Shown here piece after piece: positions 26,986 to 37,853 of a stretch of 64,000 nucleotides of DNA (within the stretch, counting starts at the first letter, position 1; the number at the start of each line of letters is the position of its first letter). Where the stretch lies: contig NZ_QGMY01000003.1 of the NCBI RefSeq assembly GCF_003173355.1, positions 1 to 64,000 on the forward strand, read 5' to 3'. Under the pieces are notes generated by a model. The model did no database searches, was not told the origin of the DNA, and saw only the letters and a list, made by a program, of their open reading frames with translations. This DNA comes from Methanospirillum lacunae. Its GTDB lineage: Archaea; Halobacteriota; Methanomicrobia; Methanomicrobiales; Methanospirillaceae. A program made the position numbers and the translations under genes.

Positions 26986-27258
26986 ATGTCGATTACACCT
27001 ATCGGACCACGGGTTTTAATCAAGCCCTACAAACAGGAAGAAAAGACCAAGGGTGGCATCTATATCCCTGAATCAGCAAAGGAAAAAAAGAAGCAGGGAG
27101 ATGTCATATCAGTTGGCACCTTTGAAGATGGAAAACCCCTGCCACTCAAAGCTGGTGACAAGGTTATCTATGGCGGATACAGCCAGGAAGAAGTTGAATT
27201 TGATAAAGAAGACTATATTATTGTCGAGTTCAAGAATATCGTTGCAAAATTTGACTGA
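26986..27258 (+). CDS. groES: Co-chaperonin GroES
   Basis: This forms the seven-membered lid of the GroEL chamber in the cytosol. The 90-residue protein begins SITPIGPRVLIKPYK and contains the mobile loop EEKTKGGIYIPESAKEK that binds GroEL, and the roof region (YGGYSQEEVEFDKEDYIIV). The frame can open at a TTG 15 bases earlier (26971), but that TTG precedes the AAGGAG ribosome site for the ATG at 26986. The gene is 12 bases upstream of groEL. It is the bacterial (group I) type, acquired by transfer in an ancestor of several methanogens; the host should also have a thermosome, not in this window. Confidence 0.96.
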   Translation: MSITPIGPRVLIKPYKQEEKTKGGIYIPESAKEKKKQGDVISVGTFEDGKPLPLKAGDKVIYGGYSQEEVEFDKEDYIIVEFKNIVAKFD

Positions 27259-28881
<1,623 letters not shown>

Positions 28882-28888
28882 TCTTTTT

Positions 28889-29107
28889 TTACGATATTCG
28901 CTTTTTCTGCATGTCCTTTACTGAGTTCAGGTACATAACAAGAAAAACAAGAGATATACTGAAGCAGAGTACAGCTCCGATTATCAGTTTCCATTTTAGA
29001 TCAGCTGCTGTATCACCACTCAGTGCAGTACCGATAAAGACAAGTCCTATCACCAGAGATCCTGCAATTTCCGAGGCATACAGAAATCGTTCCCCGAGGG
29101 CAACCAT
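28889..29107 (-). CDS. Small two-helix membrane protein
   Basis: This 72-residue protein has two clear hydrophobic helices (about 13-30, SLVIGLVFIGTALSG, and 40-60, LIIGAVLCFSISLVFLVMYL) and a basic C terminus (KDMQKKRIS), giving a hairpin with both ends probably in the cytosol. I do not recognise a family. It is convergent with groEL, with 7 bases between the stops, and follows the start side of the protease gene by distance only. The ATG at 29107 has a GGAG 12 bases upstream. The hydrophobic pattern and clean ends support a real gene. Confidence 0.6.
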   Translation of the reverse strand: MVALGERFLYASEIAGSLVIGLVFIGTALSGDTAADLKWKLIIGAVLCFSISLVFLVMYLNSVKDMQKKRIS

Positions 29108-29151
29108 TGCTCTTGTGTTCTCCTGCTACCGGTAATAGCTTTTCTGTTTTA

Positions 29152-30975
29152 TCAGACAGGATGGTAGATGGCTCCAGCATTCATGTAAACCCAATATGCT
29201 GAAAAGGGCGAAAGCATTCGCGAGTCAGAGTGAGAGCCATTAGCTCCGGGAATTATCGCAGGATCATAATTCTGTTTAGTGCTGTTATACTGAAGGAGTG
29301 AGACCCAGTTCTTTGATATTGGAGAAAGGGCATCTTTCGCAGTCATGGGAGACATGTTTGGCAGTCCCACCAGATTCCATCCGCAACTCATATTAAGTTC
29401 ATGTGCTTTGGTTCGGTTATCCAGGACCAGCGGCAGCGAACTCTGCCTATCTGAGTAAAGTAGGAATCCTTCAAGAGGAGTCAGGTTGGTCTGCTTTTCT
29501 ACTGCGACCCAGTCCTGGTCGACGGCATTATATTTCCATATTGTATGCCCGTCGGTATTGATACCCTGAAAGAGATCACCACCAGTCTTGCCTGAAGCAG
29601 GAAATGATGGAACTGATACAAAATTCCAACCAGGACTCAAATTTATCCCAATAATTCCTTTTCCAAAAGAACCACTGCGTTTGATCTGATCCAATCCGGA
29701 TGATAGATTTAGTGAATATGAGCTTTGCACATTCGTATGCTGTTTTTCTGCTTCAGCGACAGCAACACCGGCATCAAGAAGACCATACCCATAGTAAATA
29801 TCCCGCCCCGTCCTTCCAAGATCATGAGATGTTGATTCAAGGATTGATCTGATCTCATCTTTGTTTAAATCCGGATTAACACTAGATATCAGGGCTGCTG
29901 CCCCGGTAACGAGTGCTGTGGACGGGCTTGTTCCTGTACCTGTTCTCATTGTATTGTCTGGCCACACAGAGAGAACACCCTCTCCCGGGGCTACGAGATC
30001 AACAAAGATACCATAATTAGAGTAATAGGAGAGTCCATCAGTTTTTGCTGTTGAACCAACAGAGATAACGCCATCATAATCTGAAGGATAATGTCCTTCG
30101 TTGGATGCCTCATTACCTGCAGGTGCAATGAGAAGAGAACCTTTGCTTAATGCATAGGATATCGCTGCCTCTTCAGCTGGACACTGTCCTGATCCTCCAT
30201 ATCCCATTAAAATTATCTTGGCACCGTTATCTGCAGCATGTTGAATTGCTACAGCTGAACGGGAGGCATAGATACCCGTAGCATTGGTACCGACCCTCTC
30301 AGGAATGATAGTGAGATTTCTTTCTGTAGAAGAATTCTGGTCACCATTCACAATAGCACATACGATTCCAGCGAGATATGTTCCATGCCCATCAACATCC
30401 TGCATTATTGTGCTGTTATCAACCCAGTCAAATCCATGCTGGTTAATAAACGGTTTCAGTTCAGGATGAGATGAGTCTACTCCTGTATCGATAATTGCAA
30501 TTGAAACCGGACTTGAAAGCCCGGGCTTGAGAAGGGTCCATGCCTGAGGGAAATCTGTCCGGTTGAAAGCCCATTGCTCAGAAATGCTCACATTGGATAC
30601 AGGGGTACTAGAAAAAAAATCTGGAATCCGGATAGGATCCGGTTCAATATTGTTAATTCCTGATATTTTGAGAAGTTCATTCTGGTAGAAAGACGAATTG
30701 TTCACAGGTATTTCTACTACAAGAAAATTCAACTGTGGCGCACGAAGAACAACAGTACAATTTTCAGATACTGCAGAATTATTTAATGAGGAGAGGTTTA
30801 TCGGGGACGGCACACCAGCTGCTGTATAGAGGATGACCCGTTCGGTCTCTTCTGGGTTGATCTGGTCAGCAATAACCAGAGGAATCAACCAACAGATGAG
30901 CAGAGATATTATCAGAACGATACCGCTTACGCTATATCGCCTGCAGTATGTTTCATAAGACCCCACTATGAACAA
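29152..30975 (-). CDS. Exported subtilisin-like serine protease (S8) with C-terminal beta domain
   Basis: This is predicted to be an exported endopeptidase. The chain of up to 607 residues has a signal peptide (hydrophobic core about 17-36, SGIVLIISLLICWLIPLVIA), a propeptide, and an S8 catalytic domain with a complete triad: Asp163 (IIDTGVDSSHPE), His197 (VDGHGTYLAG) and Ser350 (GTGTSPSTALVTGAAA), plus the oxyanion Asn288 (APAGNEASN). A C-terminal region (about 440-607) has two related halves, each beginning GWN(F/L)V, and is shared with the next protein. The start is uncertain: the frame opens at TTG 30975 and GTG 30966 is an alternative; neither has a strong ribosome site. It lies downstream of the second S8 gene on the same strand. 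Confidence 0.88.
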   Translation of the reverse strand: MFIVGSYETYCRRYSVSGIVLIISLLICWLIPLVIADQINPEETERVILYTAAGVPSPINLSSLNNSAVSENCTVVLRAPQLNFLVVEIPVNNSSFYQNELLKISGINNIEPDPIRIPDFFSSTPVSNVSISEQWAFNRTDFPQAWTLLKPGLSSPVSIAIIDTGVDSSHPELKPFINQHGFDWVDNSTIMQDVDGHGTYLAGIVCAIVNGDQNSSTERNLTIIPERVGTNATGIYASRSAVAIQHAADNGAKIILMGYGGSGQCPAEEAAISYALSKGSLLIAPAGNEASNEGHYPSDYDGVISVGSTAKTDGLSYYSNYGIFVDLVAPGEGVLSVWPDNTMRTGTGTSPSTALVTGAAALISSVNPDLNKDEIRSILESTSHDLGRTGRDIYYGYGLLDAGVAVAEAEKQHTNVQSSYSLNLSSGLDQIKRSGSFGKGIIGINLSPGWNFVSVPSFPASGKTGGDLFQGINTDGHTIWKYNAVDQDWVAVEKQTNLTPLEGFLLYSDRQSSLPLVLDNRTKAHELNMSCGWNLVGLPNMSPMTAKDALSPISKNWVSLLQYNSTKQNYDPAIIPGANGSHSDSRMLSPFSAYWVYMNAGAIYHPV

Positions 30976-31033
30976 CCCAGGTACTCTGAATTCGACATGG
31001 AGACAAATAAGTCCTCCCGTTCGATCCTGGTAA

Positions 31034-33808
31034 TCATGGAATAATAATACCCGGGCTATTCATATAAATCCAGAAACCCTCTGTGGGATACAGAAGCCGA
31101 GCATCAGAATACGCGCCTGTTCCTCCATTAATAATAATCTGGCGAAATTGCTGCTCCCGGGAATCATAAACCAGAACATATGACCAGGAAGAACCGAGAG
31201 GAGCAAGAAGATCTGAGGCAGTAAGGGTGTTTCTTCCAGGGATACCAAGAGGATTCCACCCCTCTGTAAGATGTCGCGCAGTCATATTTCTCCGATTATC
31301 ATCATAGGTCAGGCAGATATCAGTACGATTCTCCGCATGGACCCAGATTACATCCATCTGGTGAAGAATGTCACTGGTTCCCACAGGATCCCAGTGCCGG
31401 GAATCAGATGAATATCGCCAGATAGTGTGACTTGTTGTATTAACAGCCGAGAAAATACTCCCGGTATTATTCCCTTCCCTGAGCGGATACGGAATTGAAA
31501 TCATATTCCATCCTGCATACAGGGCAAGGAGGTCAGGTTGTTCTACCTCTCTGGGTTTAGAAAGACGTGAGTCATTTACTACCAGACAGGGATCTAAAGA
31601 CCGGTTCATTGTGTAATTTGCAGGGATGAGAAGTCGGGCATCGGGTATGCCATATCCAGTCTCGGGATTCCAACCAGAACCTGAAACAGGTGAAGCGTTT
31701 ATGAGTCTATTCTTCACATCATTTGCTTTGAGATCAGGATCTGCCTCCCAGAGAAGAGCGCTCATACCGGCAATATGGGGAGCAGAAGCACTTGTCCCGG
31801 AGAAGGATCCGAGAATTCCCTTTCCTGTACTTACCAGTACATTATCTGGTGCAGAGAGTTCAGGTTTTTGCCTGAGTTCCGGGGCCGGATATTTTATTGT
31901 AATCGGACCGCGAGAAGAGTACGGCTCTATTGTAGTTGTGTTCAGATCAGGAACCACAGCACCTACCGATATTGCTTCAGCAACAGCCTGTTGACCAAAC
32001 ATGGAATCTTCAGGGACACAGGGGTCCATCAAAACCTGACTTCCTCCAACTGGCAGAACATATAGTTCAATGGTCCTGTTCTCTCCCCCGGCCTGAACTA
32101 CCCTGACAAAGAAATTTTTAGAACTGTCATTTTCGTTTATAAATCGACAGTACTCCATCGGATCGTCATCCCCGTCCTGAATTTTTACACTCCTGCCAAT
32201 CTCACGCATCTCGTCATTATAGAGGAAGAGATCATAATTGTTTGAGGATTCGGAGAACCGATCATCCCATTGCAAAATAACATGCCCTGCAGAATGAGGT
32301 GGTGCAGTAAATTTCAGGTCTTTAGAGCCATTTGTACCCTGAAAGTCATGCCAAAGATATCCCTGATTCATGTACCCATGAAATGGAGCCTGATAGTGCT
32401 CCTGGGCAAAGTTACCAGCTGAAGTGATATACAATATATCATAAGAAAGAATCCGATCCCTGATATTACGGGCGATGTAACCATCTTCAAAAAAAGGTTC
32501 AACGTAGGTTATGTCATCACAGATGATCTTACATCCGTCACTGATCAATTGATCCATCGCCTGAACAAACTCGATTTGACTGGAACCACGATCAGAAAAG
32601 TAGAGTTCTGCATCAGGTGCGATATCATGTACAACCTGAAGCATCGCTGTACCCTCATCACCACCAATATTGTTACTGATTACGTGAATCCCTGAAGGGA
32701 GTTCTCCACTACTGACGACATTATCCAGACTGGATACGCCATCTGATATGATACCCACCTTTACTCCTTTTCCTGAAAGATTTGTGGAATTCCGAAGTTC
32801 ACGAGTATGAAGAATATCATCCCCATCAGTTGTGACACGTGACGTGAAAGCAGGGAGTTGAGACATCACAGATAACACTGCAGGTTCCTTTGCAACCCGG
32901 GAAAGATTCTGAAGAGTCATCCAACCTGAAATACGGCCATACCGGCTGTCAGAATCAGCGCTATTGAAGTACGATCGTACAGGCACTAAAGATGAACCAG
33001 AGTTGATACGGGTGGTAATCATCACCTCACTCTGATTATTATTTAACCCTCGCAGTTCACCAGTCGCTCGCATCAGGTCAGCAGCATTCCCTGACGATTG
33101 ACCGGGAGAGAGATATTTGTCGTCAAGAAGTTGAACAAGATCAGTTGAGAGTTTTCTTTTCCACGAATTATCTGAAATATTCACAGCCTGACTTGAGTTA
33201 ACTGAGGACCCCAGATCATCATTACATTCTGGTGAAATGGCGGGCTGTTCTTCAGACATCTGATTTATGAGATATTTAGAATCGGATTTAGTAGTCTGGT
33301 TTGTGGTTTGAATAATCCCTGAACCAACCGGTGGGAGAAGTATATGAATCTCCCTGACTTCTGGAAGAGATGAAAGGTTGGAAATCTGATCAGTCCGGAC
33401 CCATCCATTAATTAATCCAAACCCAGGATCTGATCTCGATTCATTCAGATACCTGGTAACATTGCCGAGAGAACTACCCTCAATCAGGCTGATAGCAACA
33501 TGAACTTCAGAACGGTTCTGTGTATCAAATCTGAGCTCGCCCATGAGTTCCATCTCGCGGGTAAGACCTGCAGCGGTACTACCGGATGAAGAGACAGAGG
33601 GGGCTACAAGTTGAAGCAGATCACTTGATAATTTATCCTTCCAGGAAGAGGAAACAGGGAGAACTGATTCATGTGAACTGTTTGACGATATATCATCATC
33701 TATTAATCCGGTAAAGGAATCATCTGCAAAAATCTGGGAAGGAAGAAGAGATGTCAGAAGTATAAGAGAGAAAAATAGCAAGGATCTGCAATTATGAGAT
33801 AGTATCAT
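31034..33808 (-). CDS. Exported S8/S53-like peptidase with duplicated N-terminal region
   Basis: This is an exported protease-like protein of about 924 residues. ATG 33808 has GAGGTC 6 bases upstream; a TTG at 33838 is less likely. After a signal peptide there are two copies of a domain of about 105 residues (roughly 55-160 and 215-320; both begin with SWK-KLS-DL-QL). The catalytic region has Asp356 in VGIISDGV, Asn466 in ITSAGNFAQ and Ser673 in FSGTSASAPHIAG. Where subtilisins have HGTH, this reads GGDEGTAMLQVVHDIAP, with Glu385 in the His position, as in sedolisins (S53). It may therefore use an S53-like Ser-Glu-Asp mechanism or be inactive. A C-terminal domain shared with the neighbouring protease follows (about 760-924). 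Confidence 0.82.
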   Translation of the reverse strand: MILSHNCRSLLFFSLILLTSLLPSQIFADDSFTGLIDDDISSNSSHESVLPVSSSWKDKLSSDLLQLVAPSVSSSGSTAAGLTREMELMGELRFDTQNRSEVHVAISLIEGSSLGNVTRYLNESRSDPGFGLINGWVRTDQISNLSSLPEVREIHILLPPVGSGIIQTTNQTTKSDSKYLINQMSEEQPAISPECNDDLGSSVNSSQAVNISDNSWKRKLSTDLVQLLDDKYLSPGQSSGNAADLMRATGELRGLNNNQSEVMITTRINSGSSLVPVRSYFNSADSDSRYGRISGWMTLQNLSRVAKEPAVLSVMSQLPAFTSRVTTDGDDILHTRELRNSTNLSGKGVKVGIISDGVSSLDNVVSSGELPSGIHVISNNIGGDEGTAMLQVVHDIAPDAELYFSDRGSSQIEFVQAMDQLISDGCKIICDDITYVEPFFEDGYIARNIRDRILSYDILYITSAGNFAQEHYQAPFHGYMNQGYLWHDFQGTNGSKDLKFTAPPHSAGHVILQWDDRFSESSNNYDLFLYNDEMREIGRSVKIQDGDDDPMEYCRFINENDSSKNFFVRVVQAGGENRTIELYVLPVGGSQVLMDPCVPEDSMFGQQAVAEAISVGAVVPDLNTTTIEPYSSRGPITIKYPAPELRQKPELSAPDNVLVSTGKGILGSFSGTSASAPHIAGMSALLWEADPDLKANDVKNRLINASPVSGSGWNPETGYGIPDARLLIPANYTMNRSLDPCLVVNDSRLSKPREVEQPDLLALYAGWNMISIPYPLREGNNTGSIFSAVNTTSHTIWRYSSDSRHWDPVGTSDILHQMDVIWVHAENRTDICLTYDDNRRNMTARHLTEGWNPLGIPGRNTLTASDLLAPLGSSWSYVLVYDSREQQFRQIIINGGTGAYSDARLLYPTEGFWIYMNSPGIIIP

Positions 33809-33886
33809 CTGTTCGACCTCACCAGAAGTGCGATTCAATAAAGAACCAATACCATATGAAATAGTATGGAAAGAATATCAAGAAGA

Positions 33887-33894
33887 CTTATTTA
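33887..33894 (+). promoter_or_regulatory. TATA box giving a probably leaderless PurM-like gene
   Basis: CTTATTTA lies 25-32 bases before the ATG at 33919, so transcription should begin at or next to the start codon. No Shine-Dalgarno sequence precedes this ATG, which agrees with a leaderless mRNA. Confidence 0.45.
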
Positions 33895-33918
33895 TCGCCG
33901 GTATGCGAATCAGGATGC

Positions 33919-35265
33919 ATGGATGTTGAAGGCTATGTCCGGCGAAATATAGAATCTGGTCGGGCAGAGGCTGAAATAGTAAGGGATCTCTCATCACGGA
34001 TTCGTGAGATCAAATCAGTATCACAGGAATATGCTGAACAGTTTGCGCACGCAGTCATCACTGAAGTAAAAAATACCAGTAACCTTACCAGCGATCTTCT
34101 TACCTGTACAAAAGCAGATGTGGCAATGGGAGAGTTTGGTGTTGGTTCACGAGGAACGGGTGATTTTTACGCACATCGCAAAATAGCAGAGATCATAGGG
34201 AAGACTGGTGCAAATGTCGGGGTCGATGAAATGGACGATGCCGGTGTTGTCGAAGCAGGGGGGAGATACATCATCAGTACCGTGGACGGGATGCACTCCC
34301 GGCTCAGTGATTTTCCTTTTCTTGCTGGATTTCATGTAACCAGAGCAACCCTTCGTGATTGTTATGTCATGGGTGCAAAGCCTGTGATGCTCTTTTCAGA
34401 CATCCATGTCGCTGATGACGGGGATGTCTCTAAAATTTTCGATTATACTGCAGGTATCACTACAGTGGGAGAAGTGATGCAAGTACCGCTTGTGTCAGGA
34501 TCAACTCTTCGTATCGGCGGTGATATGGTGATAGGAGAACGTCTCACAGGATGTGTAGGGTGTGTAGGAGTTGCTGATCATATCACTGCCCGTAGAGAAG
34601 CCAGATCTGGTGATGTCCTTCTTATGACCGAAGGAGCCGGGGGGGGAACCATTGCGACTACTGCTCTCTATTATGGATATCCTGAAATCGTGGACAGGAC
34701 CATCAACCTCCAGTTTCTGAAAGGGGCTGATGCCCTGTTAAAAAGTGATGTATTGAACCAGATTCATGCAATGACTGATGTAACAAACGGAGGACTGAGA
34801 GGAGATATCTTCGAAATGGCGGAGACCGCAGGATCCCGATTCATCGTCGAAGAAGAAGAGGTTCTGGGACTGGTTGATCCTGTGGTTAGAACGATGCTCG
34901 AAGAACTGGAGATTGATCCTCTCGGTGTTTCACTTGATGCAATGCTAGTAGTTGCCCCTGAAGCGACTATCTGTAGCGTAAAGAAAGTTTTGGACCAGGC
35001 AGGAGTCAGGACTGCTGAGATTGGACGGGTCGAAACCGGCAGGGCAGAACCAGTACTGGTTAGAGATGGAAAAGAAACAGAATTCAGACCACGGTTTAGA
35101 GAGGCAGCATATACACCTCTTAAAAAACTGGTGGACAAAGAAAGCCGGGATTTTGAAGAGATGCGTGAAGGAGTTGACCGGGCAGCAACCGCAGCTCTCG
35201 CTAAGAAGAATCGGATGATTGCACGGATAGGAAAGTTAGACTTACATTACCCTAATATCAGGTAA
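33919..35265 (+). CDS. PurM/HypE/SelD-superfamily (AIR synthase-related) protein
   Basis: This is an ATP-binding protein of the family that includes AIR synthase, HypE, SelD and ThiL. The 448-residue chain has an N-terminal helical extension (about 1-70), then the AIRS N-domain (GEFGVGSRGTGDFYAHRKIAE, STVDGMHSRLSDFPFLAGFHV, LRDCYVMGAKPVMLFSDIHV) and the AIRS C-domain (MTEGAGGGTIATTAL, MTDVTNGGLRGDIFEMAE, SLDAMLVVAPE). The last 70 residues are a charged helical tail. Such AIR synthase-related proteins are common in methanogens and their substrates are mostly unknown. The ATG at 33919 is the only start with the full N terminus; another ATG 4 bases upstream is out of frame. The specific reaction cannot be assigned. 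Confidence 0.8.
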   Translation: MDVEGYVRRNIESGRAEAEIVRDLSSRIREIKSVSQEYAEQFAHAVITEVKNTSNLTSDLLTCTKADVAMGEFGVGSRGTGDFYAHRKIAEIIGKTGANVGVDEMDDAGVVEAGGRYIISTVDGMHSRLSDFPFLAGFHVTRATLRDCYVMGAKPVMLFSDIHVADDGDVSKIFDYTAGITTVGEVMQVPLVSGSTLRIGGDMVIGERLTGCVGCVGVADHITARREARSGDVLLMTEGAGGGTIATTALYYGYPEIVDRTINLQFLKGADALLKSDVLNQIHAMTDVTNGGLRGDIFEMAETAGSRFIVEEEEVLGLVDPVVRTMLEELEIDPLGVSLDAMLVVAPEATICSVKKVLDQAGVRTAEIGRVETGRAEPVLVRDGKETEFRPRFREAAYTPLKKLVDKESRDFEEMREGVDRAATAALAKKNRMIARIGKLDLHYPNIR

Positions 35266-35330
35266 ACAAAATCTGAAAGGGACACAATAGTTATCTGTAA
35301 TAATCGGTGAGATTATGCAGAGGTGTACAG

Positions 35331-36149
35331 TTGCAGAAAATTCTGTTTCCAATTATCATTTTTTCTCTTCTCTTTATCGCACCGGTTTCGGCAGAAACTC
35401 TGGCCTCACTAACCAGTTCATTTTCAGAGGCATGGAATGGTGGGAACATCCCATTACCATCACACGGAGTTATTGCCATTCCGGACGGACCGGGAATACT
35501 GACCACAACCACTATCCAGGAACCATTTTATAAAGCAGGTTTTGAAACCGGACCGACACAGGTACAATACCAGAACTTCCAAAATCCTGGATCAGGGTCA
35601 GAGATCGGTATGTACCTCGGTGACACATATTATCAGAAAAGTGCTGACATCGGTTCGAGTAAGCGTCTGTCTGAAAATATTCCTCTTACCAGGGTCACCC
35701 GGTATTATACTTGCCAAGATCATGAAAACAGTGTGAGTGTTCAATTACTACCTGCTATAGAGAAAAATACGAATCATCAACTTGCAAACAAAGTGAGTTA
35801 TTCCGCAGTTTGGGAACCTCTTGAGGGAGGGCGTGCAACAGAAACCGGATGTGACATATCCGGTGTCTGGAAGACGAACAAGGGAAATGTCACCATGTCA
35901 GAGGCAGGCTATTCCCTTCGCGAAGTAACAATCGATGGATCATATTCAGGTAAACAGAAAGGATCGTTTCAGGGAACCATGTCAGGACCTGTTTTAACCG
36001 GAACATGGACAGAACAAGATGCTTCAGGAAAAATGAACTCAGGGAGATTTACAGTAGTCATTAGAAATGATTGTTGTGCATTCACCGGAACATGGGGAAC
36101 CGCTGAGAGTGACACAAATGGTGGTGAATGGTCGGGAGTAAGATACTGA
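35331..36149 (+). CDS. Secreted protein of unknown function
   Basis: I do not recognise a family. From a TTG start at 35331 the product is 272 residues, with a signal peptide (QKILFPIIIFSLLFIAPVSA) cleaved before ETLASL. TTG is preferred because GAGGTG lies 5 bases upstream; the frame also opens at GTG 35307, which has no ribosome site. The mature part is rich in Gly, Ser and Thr. Its C-terminal 95 residues contain short beta-type repeats (GVWKTNKGNVTMSEAGY, GTWTEQDASGKMNSGRF, GTWGTAESDTNGGEWSG) that resemble lipocalin-like or extracellular beta-barrel proteins. It is transcribed alone, 65 bases after the PurM-like gene. Confidence 0.68.
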   Translation: MQKILFPIIIFSLLFIAPVSAETLASLTSSFSEAWNGGNIPLPSHGVIAIPDGPGILTTTTIQEPFYKAGFETGPTQVQYQNFQNPGSGSEIGMYLGDTYYQKSADIGSSKRLSENIPLTRVTRYYTCQDHENSVSVQLLPAIEKNTNHQLANKVSYSAVWEPLEGGRATETGCDISGVWKTNKGNVTMSEAGYSLREVTIDGSYSGKQKGSFQGTMSGPVLTGTWTEQDASGKMNSGRFTVVIRNDCCAFTGTWGTAESDTNGGEWSGVRY

Positions 36150-36166
36150 ATTCGGAAAGAAAACCA

Positions 36167-36209
36167 TTTTTTCAATTCGAAAGTTTCTATCCTTCTTTTT
36201 AGAAAAAAA
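36167..36209. terminator. A/T tract terminator between convergent genes
   Basis: A T6 run at 36167-36172 follows the secreted-protein gene. CTTTTTAGAAAAAAAG at 36195-36210 can pair with itself and gives T runs on both strands (T5 on plus, T7 on minus), so it could stop transcripts arriving from either side. Confidence 0.5.
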
Positions 36210-36212
36210 GAG

Positions 36213-37544
36213 TTATGCGATTATTCCACCTTTATATGCAGATGATAATGTCTTACGAATTTGAACAGACGATCCATTATCTGGTTTAATATCAAGAGTG
36301 AATGTATCCCCTCCGCGTGGACGGTAATCTTCAGGTATACTTAACGTTACAAGCTGTTGTTCACCCGGATTAATCGTTCCTGATGCCGGGAGCTTTTTAG
36401 TAATCTTTACAGGGGTTCCATCATTCACCGAGAGCATGTATGTAATATCAGAAATATCCTGAGGCGATCCGGTAGCCTGTTCACGAAGAGTAAATGACAA
36501 CTCCTCAAGTTCTCCTGAATAAAAACCATTCACTGAATCATCAACGACAAGACTGGATACCGGTACACCAGACTGAGTAGAACCGGACGAAGAATAACCC
36601 ATATTTCCAGACAATGGATTTGTAATGATACCACCCCGGTAATTATCAGGAAGGGTCATTGAATAAAATGCAGGCAATCCTGTTGGTGGCCGGATCTCAA
36701 GACTGAATTTTTCACCACCACGTGGCTGTTGTTCGGCTGGAATCTGCAACGTAACCTCCTGTTCGTCACCTGGCTTGATAGTTCCTGATGCCGGGTTTGC
36801 AGGAAGAACTGTTATAGGATCCATCGTGCCAGCTGACCAGAGATAACTGACCCGTGGCAAATATTGTGGCTGACTGCCATCAGTCAGAATAATTGTAAAG
36901 GTTAATTCTGAAAGCCCTTTAGTATATTTTCCATTCAGATCACCTCTGATAACAAGGGATGGCTGTTGTCCGCCTGAACCTGTTGATGACTCCGTGTTTG
37001 GATTATCAGATGTAGTAGACTCATTAGAATTATTGGTTTGAGTTTCATTACCAGAAGAAATGGGAGTAGATTCTGGAACTACTGTTTGAACCGGTGTTTG
37101 AGAATGGGAAGGCGGTACATTAGGATTGCCAGTAAATGAAGGTATAACAAGCAAAAAGATTGCCAGAATCACAACTAAGATCAACACAGCAGACGGTATG
37201 AGGTATTTTTGATACGGGATTATCCAGTTGGTTTGTTTATCCTGGTTTTTTTCCGGGATTCTATCCTCTTCAGGTGGATTTATCTTCTTGAAAGCTTTTT
37301 TAACGATCTGATCGCGATTCTGCTCATATGAGAGATTACCAGGATCATATTTGAGTGCATTCTCATAACAGTTCAGGGCATTCTCTAGTTCTCCAAGTTT
37401 AGTATATGTAACACCCAGAGCATTCCATGCTTTATGATTCTGTTCGTTAGCTGCCACAGATTCATGCAGTAACTGAATGGCTTCCTGATATCGTCCGTCA
37501 CGAAAAGCTTTCAGTCCTTCGTGAAATGAATCATCTAATCCCAT
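36213..37544 (-). CDS. TPR protein anchored to two archaellin-like beta domains
   Basis: This is a single-pass membrane protein of about 443 residues from ATG 37544 (the frame opens 10 codons earlier at 37574). The cytosolic N terminus has two or more TPR units (about 5-85: EGLKAFRDGRYQEAIQLL, AWNALGVTYTKLGELENAL). A membrane helix follows (about 127-150), then a Ser/Thr/Asn-rich linker (about 150-200), then two related outside domains of about 110 residues. Each contains a phrase like ASGTI(K/N)PG(D/E)(E/Q)Q-VTL-IP followed by RGG-(K/T)F-L(E/D)I(R/K)P and GGII. This pattern resembles the C-terminal beta domain of archaellins and archaeal pilins (PGEKFTLEIKPP-type ends). The function is unknown; a link between cytosolic partners and a filament or S-layer is inferred. 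Confidence 0.75.
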   Translation of the reverse strand: MGLDDSFHEGLKAFRDGRYQEAIQLLHESVAANEQNHKAWNALGVTYTKLGELENALNCYENALKYDPGNLSYEQNRDQIVKKAFKKINPPEEDRIPEKNQDKQTNWIIPYQKYLIPSAVLILVVILAIFLLVIPSFTGNPNVPPSHSQTPVQTVVPESTPISSGNETQTNNSNESTTSDNPNTESSTGSGGQQPSLVIRGDLNGKYTKGLSELTFTIILTDGSQPQYLPRVSYLWSAGTMDPITVLPANPASGTIKPGDEQEVTLQIPAEQQPRGGEKFSLEIRPPTGLPAFYSMTLPDNYRGGIITNPLSGNMGYSSSGSTQSGVPVSSLVVDDSVNGFYSGELEELSFTLREQATGSPQDISDITYMLSVNDGTPVKITKKLPASGTINPGEQQLVTLSIPEDYRPRGGDTFTLDIKPDNGSSVQIRKTLSSAYKGGIIA

Positions 37545-37853
37545 TATCCCATCCTGAAACAGAGTTACATACATATTATCCGGGGAGGGTTATTAGGTTC
37601 CCGTTTTTCCATGTTTGACATCAGGAAAAGAAGAATCAGATACAGATTCTCAAAATATAAAATATTCAATAAATAAGTGTAAATTAATAAAATAAAAAAA
37701 ATATGGATGTTTTAATAGACTTCAAAAAGTATAATCGTGCCATGCGGCTCATAGTAGGCAGATGATTTCAGATATCTACAATTCCTGTTCCTACCAAAGA
37801 CCGGGAACTGGGCCAGACCAGGCCACAAACTCCATATTCATATCCCAAACAAA
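37545..37853. other. Divergent intergenic region, TPR gene and uvrA
   Basis: No gene is visible. It contains an A/T-rich core (37651-37720) with a TATA-like element on the minus strand (37651-37665) for the TPR gene, a possible plus-strand TATA (AAAAGTATAAT, about 37725-37735) for uvrA, and a small hairpin AGAATC, 7-base loop, GATTCT at 37632-37650. The last 60 bases are GC-richer and contain GGGCCAGACCAGGCC. No damage-response operator is recognised. Confidence 0.45.
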
